A stretch of 5,855 bases of DNA from Holosporales bacterium (GTDB taxonomy: Bacteria > Pseudomonadota > Alphaproteobacteria > BNTO01): positions 1 through 5,855 of the forward strand of contig JAIRNU010000005.1 of NCBI GenBank assembly GCA_031257945.1, read 5' to 3'. A program made the position numbers and the translations under genes. Positions 1-5,852 of this stretch are shown piece after piece. Numbering within the stretch: the first letter of the stretch is position 1; each line of letters opens with the position of its first letter. The notes below the pieces were generated by a model. The model worked only from the letters and a program-made list of their open reading frames with translations, was not told where the DNA came from and ran no database searches.

Positions 1-1
1 T

Positions 2-109
2 GTGCGCCTAAAAAGTTACATACTCACGGCCAAGCGCAAAGGCACATGCGTGCTCGATTCCCTTCGAGAATTGTTCCTAAATTCGCCTCATGCTTTGGCT
101 ATGAACTAA
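2..109 (+). CDS. C-terminal fragment of an IS66-like transposase (partial, cut by window edge)
   Basis: The frame is open from the first base of the window to TAA at 107-109, giving about 35 residues. The core pattern S-Y-I-x-T-A-K-R-K-G-x-x-V-L-D-S-L-R-E-L-F-L-x-x-P resembles the C-terminal tail of one IS66 transposase subgroup, which has the form (S/G)YI-x-T-x-(R/K)K-x-G-x-x-V-x-x-A(L/I)-x-x-x-F-x-G-x-P. That pattern is recalled from family knowledge, not searched. No catalytic residue lies in this part. Whether the rest of the gene upstream is intact cannot be seen. The frame runs straight into the region of the IS630 remnant that follows, so the last residues may be native or may come from the left end of that second element. 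It could also be a chance open frame, since it is short. Confidence 0.4.
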   Translation: MRLKSYILTAKRKGTCVLDSLRELFLNSPHALAMN

Positions 110-1171
110 GTAGTAACAGAAAAGTTTCTTACAATCGACGAGCGCGCGGAGCTCAAGGTCCTACACAAAGCTGAGAAGGATCGTAGATCTGCAGACAGGA
201 TCAAGGCGATTTTGCTTGCTGATGATGGTTTTACGTATCGTGAAATCGCAAGAGTTCTGTTGATTGATGAAGAGAGTGTTAGTGCCCACGTTACTACTTA
301 TAAAGAGACCAAAAAGCTGAAAATCTCGCATAGTCCGGGCCGCCCATGCAAGCTTGATCAGGCGCAAACGGATGAATTAATCGCTCATTTAACGGAAGTA
401 ACATATGTTAAAGCTGCTGATATTTGTGCCTATGTTAAAGATAAATACGGTGCAATTTTTACGGAACATAGTATGGCGAATTGGCTTATAGCGCATGGTT
501 TTGTGTTCAAAAAGCCGAAGACGACACCTCGTGGCGCTGATCCGGAGAAACAGAAAGAATTTATTAAAAAGTATGAAGCATTGTTGCGAGACACGCCAGA
601 AGATGAACCTATTTTGTTTTTTGACGCTGTCCATCCAACATCTGAAACGAAGGTAAGTCGCGGCTGGATTAGGAAAGGAACAGATAAAACGATCGAAACT
701 ACGGCTTCGCGCATAGAATGAACATAACCGGAGCAACAGATTTAACAGAAATGGAATTAACGACAGCTAGTTTTGATACAATGAACTCAGAATCAATGAA
801 AAGTTTTTTACAAAAAATACGAGATAAATACCAAAATGCGCGGCAAATCCATCTTGTTTTGGATAACGCTGGGTATAATACGAGCGCGGCAACAAAGGAA
901 GAGGCTAAGAAATTGCGGATAAAGCTGCATTATTTGCCCCCGCGAAGCCCGAATTTGAACCCGATCGAGCGTGTTTAGAAGACTATGCATGAAAAGGTTC
1001 AAAATAACGTGGGTTTTAGGTGTGCGAAGGATTTTCGACGAGTAATTGAAGGATTTTTTGCGTACATTTGGCCGAGCATTAAATGGACGGTGCGGAGTGC
1101 TGTAAATGATAACTTTCATATTGTTGATGGTGGTGATAACCTGCGCCTGGGTGGTTGATGCCCCTGAGGCG
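84..1171 (+). mobile_element. Decayed IS630-family insertion sequence (approximate limits)
   Basis: The element is identified by its transposase remnant. Its limits are uncertain. The only inverted match I find flanking the frame is 7 bp: CGCCTCA at 84-90 and TGAGGCG at 1165-1171. This gives a span of about 1.09 kb, suitable for IS630, whose members insert at TA and duplicate it. I cannot place flanking TA dinucleotides at equal distances from the two arms, so the true termini may lie a few bases outside or may have been lost. Confidence 0.3.
110..1158 (+). pseudogene. IS630-family (DDE) transposase, inactivated by frameshift and nonsense codon
   Basis: Joining two frames rebuilds an IS630 transposase of about 350 residues, near full length. 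The first frame (110-712) carries an N-terminal helix-turn-helix region (about 188-300) with S-A-D-R-I-K-A-I-L-L and F-T-Y-R-E-I-A-R-V-L-L. It continues into the first catalytic Asp (623-625, in I-L-F-F-D-A-V-H-P-T). The second frame (715-1155) carries the second Asp (862-864, in H-L-V-L-D-N-A-G-Y-N) and the Glu (967-969, in N-P-I-E-R). The 34 residues between them match the DD34E form of this family. Lesions: one base appears lost near 713-715, where T-T-A-S-R should run into R-M-N-I; TAG at 976-978 stands where family members have Trp after N-P-I-E-R-(L/V). There is no ATG, GTG or TTG between the stop at 107-109 and the homologous N-terminus, and the first start-type codon in frame (TTG, 212) lies inside the DNA-binding region. 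The final stop is TGA at 1156-1158. The remnant is convergent with rseP. Family assignment is firm; non-function is inferred. Confidence 0.85.
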
Positions 1172-1351
1172 TGGCAACGTCGTAAAATCCGCAATCTTTA
1201 GTTGATTCGGTATAGTTCTGACGAAACAGTTGCCGGACTGCAAGCAAATACCCACCTTATCGGAAGATGAATTGCTGTGAGTACGGCTCTGCTGGCGTTG
1301 AGGACCTAATGTGCCCGGCTAGTTCCGTAATGACAATAGACCTGCATTTAT

Positions 1352-2497
1352 CTACCGGAACAAGCCACAAATACCTTTAAACAAAGCACATACCTTCTTC
1401 GTGACTCCATAATTAACAAGGTCATTCCAGTTGGCAAAAATCATTAGCCCACACACAGCAACCAACCCGCTGGTATAAATAACCCCTATCGTCCCAGGCG
1501 CCAATGGCTTCCGTCGAATAAGTTCGATAAAGTTTATCATGATATTCCCGCCGTCCAAGACCGGGATCGGTAATAAATTCAAAATTGCTAAGCTAAAAGA
1601 CAACATTGCCATAAAATTCAAAAAGGCAAGCAACCCCCCGTCCATGCTTTTCTTAGCGAAATCGCCAATGGACAAAAGGCCGCCAACCTTCGCCCCGTCG
1701 CTTTTGCCAGTAATCATCTTAAATATCCCTGAAATCATGCTTCCTGCCGCGACCCAACAGCTTTGAAGACTAAAAAGAACAGCTTCCCCAAAAGATGCCT
1801 TGGTAAAAACAAGATCTCCAGCAAAACCTACTCCAAGCAGTTTTAGCTGGATTTTCGTATTACCATCCTTTTCGTATAATGCTACAGCGGTAGAGTAGGC
1901 GTTTCCCCCGCGCTTATAATGTAACACCGCATCCTTCCCCGCATGCTTTTCTAGCAATCTCTTGACGTCTGAAACCAAGGAGATCGCGTCATCATCAAGG
2001 CCAGTCAAAACGTCCCCCTTTTGCAAGCCACACTTTTGCGCTACCGATTCCGCGACAACAGACTGAATTTCCGGCTTCATATCAGGAATCCCCTCAAAAA
2101 CTCCAATAGAAATGAAAACCAAAATGGTAAATAGTAGGTTCACCAAAGGCCCGCCAAACGCCACCATAATCCTCTGCAGTGGTGATTTTGCGAATAGCGT
2201 CTGGTTAATGTCCTTTGCGTCCACCCCCTCAGCGCTCGATTTGACGCTTGCTGCATCTGCGTCGCCAAGCATCATCACGTATCCCCCAAAGGGGATGCAA
2301 CTAATGCGCCATCTTGTCCCCCGCTTGTCGGTCCAGCCGCATATCTCCGGGCCATACCCTATAGAAAAAATCGTTACATGTACGCCGTTATATCGCGCAA
2401 TTAAAAAATGCCCCATTTCATGGATAAATACCACAATGGTCAATACAATAATGAATGGGACAACAGCATGAGCCATATCCAAAATTCGATCAAACAC
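1352..2497 (-). CDS. rseP: RseP/MmpA-type site-2 intramembrane zinc metalloprotease
   Basis: This is an inner-membrane M50 protease that cuts transmembrane segments of regulated substrates. E. coli RseP releases sigma-E by cleaving RseA, and Caulobacter MmpA degrades PodJ. The substrate here is unknown. The protein has 381 residues. Helix 1 (about 12-36) holds the zinc site H-E-M-G-H at 26-30. The membrane-associated loop I-P-F-G-G-Y-V follows at 68-74, then helix 2 with the conserved F-G-G-P-x-x-N (114-120). One PDZ domain (about 140-215) sits where E. coli RseP has two, which explains why it is shorter than the 450-residue E. coli protein; single-PDZ forms are common in alphaproteobacteria. 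The third zinc ligand is D315 in N-L-L-P-I-P-V-L-D-G-G (307-317), and a last helix lies at about 336-356. After L-D-G-G the usual His is Asn. The start is GTG (2495-2497), chosen because a perfect Shine-Dalgarno lies 8 nt upstream; an ATG at codon 8 would leave that site too far away. The stop is TAG. The gene lies 30 nt after gyrA on the same strand. All catalytic ligands are present and I see no lesion. Confidence 0.95.
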   Translation of the reverse strand: MFDRILDMAHAVVPFIIVLTIVVFIHEMGHFLIARYNGVHVTIFSIGYGPEICGWTDKRGTRWRISCIPFGGYVMMLGDADAASVKSSAEGVDAKDINQTLFAKSPLQRIMVAFGGPLVNLLFTILVFISIGVFEGIPDMKPEIQSVVAESVAQKCGLQKGDVLTGLDDDAISLVSDVKRLLEKHAGKDAVLHYKRGGNAYSTAVALYEKDGNTKIQLKLLGVGFAGDLVFTKASFGEAVLFSLQSCWVAAGSMISGIFKMITGKSDGAKVGGLLSIGDFAKKSMDGGLLAFLNFMAMLSFSLAILNLLPIPVLDGGNIMINFIELIRRKPLAPGTIGVIYTSGLVAVCGLMIFANWNDLVNYGVTKKVCALFKGICGLFR

Positions 2498-2504
2498 TAC
2501 GAAA

Positions 2505-2511
2505 CCCTCCT
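2505..2511 (-). promoter_or_regulatory. Ribosome binding site of rseP (fixes a GTG start)
   Basis: Read on the minus strand this is AGGAGGG. The AGGAGG core is followed by 8 nt and then GTG at 2495-2497, an ideal spacing. It lies wholly inside the 30-nt gap after the gyrA stop. I see no promoter-like elements in that gap, consistent with translation from a gyrA-rseP transcript. Confidence 0.85.
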
Positions 2512-2527
2512 ATTCGCTCCAAATGAC

Positions 2528-5266
2528 CTACTTTTTGTCGTCGCCGTTACTTGGTGCGCAGCTAACAGCCACAACTTTTTCGCCATCATCAACCCTGAAA
2601 ACTATAACCCCCTGAACCACCCGGCGAGTAATGCGGATATCCTTCACAGGGCATCGAATTAGCCGCCCAAGGTTCGTCACCATGATTATATCATCAGTTT
2701 CTTCTACTGGGAAGGAGGCTACGGCGTTCCCATTCCTTTCGTTAGTAATTATATTCAAGATCCCCTTTGTTCCGCGGTTGGTGGTTCTGTACGCGTATGC
2801 AGAGGTCCTTTTCCCGAAGCCATTCTCCGTTATAGTCAAAAGGAATTGCTCTTTAGCAGCGAGCTCTGCGTAGCGGTCTTTGCTGAGCTGGATGGGGGCC
2901 GCGGCGCCGTCGGCGGCAGCATCTTCCTCTGGCTCTTCTTGGCCGGCACTAAGGATCTGCCCCTTTCCATCGTCTTCCAAGTCTTCGCTCCTCAATTTAC
3001 TAGAAATTTTGTAATAAGCGTCCCGCTCTTCTGGGAGAATATTCTGCGAACTCAGTATACTAACATTGATAACTTTATCCAATGCCATCAGTTTTATCGC
3101 ACGAACCCCGTTAGAATCGCGCCCAGCAAAAACTCGTATATTATCAATTGGGAACCGATTCGCCATGCCCTTACTGGTTGAAAGTAGTACGTCATCGCCG
3201 CATTGCGCCATTTTAACGCCAATAAGCAGCTCCCCATCGTCCAATTTCATGGCACGCTTTCCATTAGTCGCGATCCTAGCAAAATCAGAGATTTTGTTGC
3301 GGCGAACATTCCCTAATGAGGTCACAAACATAAGGAATTTGTTATCGCAGTTTAGGTCCTCCTCATTGATTGTTAAAACAGTAGAAATTTTCTCTTTTTC
3401 GCTAAGAGGGAACAGATTGACCATTGCCCGCCCTTTTGCCTGCGGAAGGCCGACTGGCAACTGGTATACTTTTAGCGCGTATACTTGCCCAAGAGTGGAG
3501 AAAAACAAGATAGTATCATGGGTATTAGCGACGATAACGTCGTTTACTACGTCCTCTTCTTTAGTCGTCATCCCGGCTCTGCCGCGCCCTCCACGTTTTT
3601 GCGAGCGGTAAGTGACTAGTGGGACGCGCTTAATGTACCCCTCCAAACTGACTGTGATTACTTGGTCTTCTTTTTGGATAAAATCCTCATCATCGAAATC
3701 AGTTTCCCCGTCTTCGATTACCGTAAGGCGCGCAGTAGCAAACTTTTCTTTGACTTCCAGGAGTTCTGTCTTAACAATCGCGCTAATCTCATCTTTCGAT
3801 TTTAGGATCTTGATGTACTTTGCGATATCATCAACAATACCGTACAATTCCTCATGTATCTTTTTGCGCTCTAGGCCAGTAAGCCTATGCAACCGTAAAT
3901 CCAAAATAGCATCTGCTTGGACTTGCGTGAAGCGGTAGTACCCCGTACTGGCGTCATTATGGTCATCTACAAGCGCAAGAAGCGGCAAGACGTCAGCTGC
4001 GTCCCATTTCCGCTCCAGCAATTCCTGCTTTGCCTGCTGGCGGTCGGACGCCCCGCGAATTATAGCGATAATAGCGTCCAAATTAGCAAGCGATACCGCA
4101 AACCCCATTAAAACATGGGCCCGCTCCCTGGCTTTACGTAATTCAAATCGCGTCCGGCGCGTTATAACTTCGCTACGAAAATCAAGGAACGCCTCCAAAA
4201 TTTGCTTTATTGATAGCTGTTCTGGGCGCCCGTACAACAATGCAAGCATATTGAAATTAACGCTGCTTTGGACTTGAGTGAAGCGATACAATTGATTCAA
4301 CACTACGTCGGCGACGGCATCCTTCCGGAGTTCGATAACAACGCGAACGCCGCTACGGTCGGATTCATCGCGAAGATTGCTGATATCGGTAATCACCTTT
4401 TCTTTCACGAGCTCGGCGATCCGCTCGATCATTTTCGCTTTGTTGACCTGGAATGGGATCTCCGTGATGATAATCGCTTCACGCCCCCCGCGAATCTCTT
4501 CTGTATGGACTTTGCTGCGAACGATCGTAGTGCCACGGCCAGTACGGTAAGCTTGCAGAATTCCGCCTCGGCCTATGATAATCCCACCAGTAGGAAAATC
4601 AGGGCCTGGGATGTAGCGCATAATCTCCTCGACTGATAGATCAGGATTGTCTATAAGCGCACAGCTTGCGTCAATTACTTCGCCTAGGTTATGGGGGGGG
4701 ATATACGTCGCCATTCCGACGGCTATCCCATTTGTCCCATTTACTAGGAGATTAGGGAATTTGGCCGGAAGGACGGTTGGCTCCAGTAAAGAGCCGTCGT
4801 AGTTTGGCCGGAAATCCACGGTATCGCTGTCGATATCCTGCAGCAATTCGTGCGCGCACTTGCTGAGCCTTGCCTCTGTGTAACGATCTGCTGCGGCTTG
4901 GTCCCCATCCATAGAACCGAAGTTCCCCTGTCCATCGATCAGTGGGATGCGCATGTTAAAATCTTGCGCCAAACGTACCAAAGTATCGTAAACGGCGATA
5001 TTGCCGTGTGGGTGGTACTTTCCCATCACCTCACCGACGATTCTAGCGGATTTTCTGTGGGGTTTGTTGTAGTGATTGCTGACTTCGTTCATCGCGAAGA
5101 GTATGCGACGGTGCACTGGCTTTAAGCCATCGCGGACATCCGGAAGAGCCCTTGATACAATTACACTCATAGCATAATCAAGGTACGACCCCTTCATTTC
5201 CTCTTCGATGGATACTACCCTTATATCATCCTTAATGAGCTGTGTTGTTTGTTCGTTATCAGACAT
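2528..5266 (-). CDS. gyrA: DNA gyrase subunit A
   Basis: This is the cleavage and DNA-wrapping subunit of gyrase (A2B2 with GyrB), which introduces negative supercoils using ATP. The protein has 912 residues against 875 in E. coli. The N-terminal winged-helix/tower part is complete: S-R-A-L-P-D-V-R-D-G-L-K-P at 38-50, the quinolone-determining region at about 74-113, and the catalytic Tyr129 in R-Y-T-E-A-R-L (E. coli Y122). The presumed intercalating Ile is I181 in G-I-A-V-G. The coiled-coil region follows up to about 500. The C-terminal pinwheel carries the GyrA box Q-K-R-G-G-R-G at 556-562, which identifies GyrA rather than ParC. A 50-60 residue acidic/Ala-rich insert (about 745-800) separates two blades, an alphaproteobacterial trait. 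Odd residues are N89 and I90 (E. coli D82, S83), D127 (M120) and Y188 (N181). Codons 189-192 contain a run of eight C. The start is the ATG at 5264-5266 and fits the usual N-terminus, but no good Shine-Dalgarno precedes it. The stop is TAG. Likely first gene of a gyrA-rseP transcript. Confidence 0.98.
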   Translation of the reverse strand: MSDNEQTTQLIKDDIRVVSIEEEMKGSYLDYAMSVIVSRALPDVRDGLKPVHRRILFAMNEVSNHYNKPHRKSARIVGEVMGKYHPHGNIAVYDTLVRLAQDFNMRIPLIDGQGNFGSMDGDQAAADRYTEARLSKCAHELLQDIDSDTVDFRPNYDGSLLEPTVLPAKFPNLLVNGTNGIAVGMATYIPPHNLGEVIDASCALIDNPDLSVEEIMRYIPGPDFPTGGIIIGRGGILQAYRTGRGTTIVRSKVHTEEIRGGREAIIITEIPFQVNKAKMIERIAELVKEKVITDISNLRDESDRSGVRVVIELRKDAVADVVLNQLYRFTQVQSSVNFNMLALLYGRPEQLSIKQILEAFLDFRSEVITRRTRFELRKARERAHVLMGFAVSLANLDAIIAIIRGASDRQQAKQELLERKWDAADVLPLLALVDDHNDASTGYYRFTQVQADAILDLRLHRLTGLERKKIHEELYGIVDDIAKYIKILKSKDEISAIVKTELLEVKEKFATARLTVIEDGETDFDDEDFIQKEDQVITVSLEGYIKRVPLVTYRSQKRGGRGRAGMTTKEEDVVNDVIVANTHDTILFFSTLGQVYALKVYQLPVGLPQAKGRAMVNLFPLSEKEKISTVLTINEEDLNCDNKFLMFVTSLGNVRRNKISDFARIATNGKRAMKLDDGELLIGVKMAQCGDDVLLSTSKGMANRFPIDNIRVFAGRDSNGVRAIKLMALDKVINVSILSSQNILPEERDAYYKISSKLRSEDLEDDGKGQILSAGQEEPEEDAAADGAAAPIQLSKDRYAELAAKEQFLLTITENGFGKRTSAYAYRTTNRGTKGILNIITNERNGNAVASFPVEETDDIIMVTNLGRLIRCPVKDIRITRRVVQGVIVFRVDDGEKVVAVSCAPSNGDDKK

Positions 5267-5303
5267 GCTGCGTTTTTAGGTAAGACGAGGAACAACCGGT
5301 GGC

Positions 5304-5336
5304 AGTGTAGCATTTTTCTCCGAGAAAAACACGCAA
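5304..5336 (-). promoter_or_regulatory. Candidate gyrA promoter with extended -10
   Basis: On the minus strand, TGCTACACT (5312 down to 5304) resembles an extended -10 (TG-n-TAnAnT), and would start RNA about 30 nt before the gyrA ATG. The upstream hexamer TTGCGT (5336 down to 5331) is 21 nt away, too far for a standard -35, and the 17-nt position (GTGTTT) is a poor match. It would therefore have to act as an extended -10 promoter or with an activator. It was chosen by eye only. Confidence 0.3.
5313..5329. repeat. 17-bp near-perfect palindrome upstream of gyrA
   Basis: TTTTTCTC (5313-5320) and GAGAAAAA (5322-5329) are exact reverse complements around one central base. The site directly abuts the candidate extended -10 on its upstream side, where a dimeric regulator could block or assist polymerase. 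With a one-base centre and A/T-rich arms it is unlikely to be an intrinsic terminator. The symmetry is seen directly; a regulatory role is inferred. Confidence 0.55.
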
Positions 5337-5520
5337 GAGTTAATTTTTGTCTTAACGCCTAGCGTGCAGTTGTCCCTTGGAATGCGCGGTATTCAGCAGT
5401 TGGAACGTACATGATACCGTGTTGACGCTGACATTAGCACACAACACATTTATGGATTTAAATTCGCAACACTTGCAGTAAGCCTTTGCTGTAGTAATAC
5501 TGTCCCAATACTAAGCCCTC

Positions 5521-5736
5521 AAATATTTATTTTCATTTTAAACTGAGGTAGGGGAACTCCTCAGTAACATTTCCTTCCGAAGTGTATATACTCTCGTCCC
5601 AAATGTTTATTTTCATTTTTTACTGGGAATAGGTTGACTCCTCAGCAACCATTCCCTTCAAAGTGTATATACTCTCGTCCCAAATATTTATTTTCATTTT
5701 TCATACATTATTAACTGAAAATAGGTTGACTTCTTA
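5521..5736. repeat. Tandem repeat, ~80-bp unit, two full copies and one partial
   Basis: Copies begin at 5521, 5601 and 5682, so the periods are 80 and 81 bp. Each opens with AAAT(A/G)TTTATTTTCATTTT. Copies 1 and 2 also share ACTG..., an ACTCCTCAG core and an identical end, GTATATACTCTCGTCCC; by eye they match at about four positions in five. Copy 3 keeps the opening block, then has roughly 10 extra bases (about 5702-5712) before ACTGAAAATAGGTTGACTTCTTA, and loses similarity after about 5736. A weak echo of the unit end (AATACTGTCCCAA, 5497-5509) precedes copy 1. GTATATAC is an 8-bp palindrome in both full copies (5584-5591, 5665-5672). Copy 1 can form a 7-bp stem (5542-5548 with 5559-5565) that copy 2 does not keep. 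No coding frame is shared across copies. Confidence 0.85.
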
Positions 5737-5832
5737 ATTGTCCAGGTTCATATCAAATGAGAAAAAAAGTATGGGCAAAAAGGGCTAGCTGTTCCAAAGT
5801 ACTCCAGTAAAAGTTAAGTAATAAATTGAGGC

Positions 5833-5852
5833 TTATACATTGATTATACATT
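5833..5852. repeat. Short AT-rich direct repeat (TTATACATT x2, 11-bp spacing)
   Basis: TTATACATT occurs at 5833-5841 and again at 5844-5852, 11 bp apart, about one helical turn. The related string ATACATTAT also occurs at 5703-5711, inside the extra segment of the third tandem-repeat copy. It lies at the window edge, so more copies could follow. It could equally be low-complexity AT-rich sequence. Confidence 0.4.

Noticed and set aside
101..109. ATG-AAC-TAA as the broken start of the IS630 transposase, in its frame
   Set aside because: The ATG also lies in the IS66-like frame ending at the same TAA, and no ribosome site precedes it. It may be coincidence, so I did not count it as a proven lesion.
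700..721. Programmed frameshift joining the two IS630 frames
   Set aside because: Some IS630 members frameshift, but there is no A- or T-rich slippery heptamer at the junction. A further nonsense codon downstream and a missing start favour decay.
389..736. Minus-strand open frames across the IS630 region (also 161-367, 430-714 and 808-1194)
   Set aside because: They are mirror frames of the transposase coding sequence, with no independent protein features.
1159..1351. Intrinsic terminator for rseP, or a further gene remnant such as bamA
   Set aside because: I see only 4-5 bp stems without a T-run on the minus strand, and no frame on either strand gives a recognisable protein.
2112..2471. 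Plus-strand open frames opposite rseP (also 1539-1766 and 2408-2662)
   Set aside because: The minus strand encodes an unmistakable RseP with its zinc motifs. The plus-strand frames show no family signature and no ribosome site.
3066..3611. Long plus-strand open frame opposite gyrA, with others at 2631-2873, 2846-3181, 3612-3938, 4268-4636 and 4850-5125
   Set aside because: They lie antisense to a fully conserved gyrA, have no recognisable domains, and are explained by the codon structure of the real gene.
5521..5736. CRISPR array
   Set aside because: The whole ~80-bp unit repeats with scattered mismatches. There are no short identical repeats separating unique spacers, and no cas genes.
5726..5756. 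Plus-strand promoter from TTGACT in the third repeat copy with TATCAA downstream
   Set aside because: Spacing is 19 nt with a weak -10. In copy 2 no acceptable -10 exists at normal spacing.
5757..5810. Tiny lysine-rich open frame beginning M-R-K-K-V-W
   Set aside because: It has 17 codons, no Shine-Dalgarno, and lies in A-rich sequence where such frames arise by chance.
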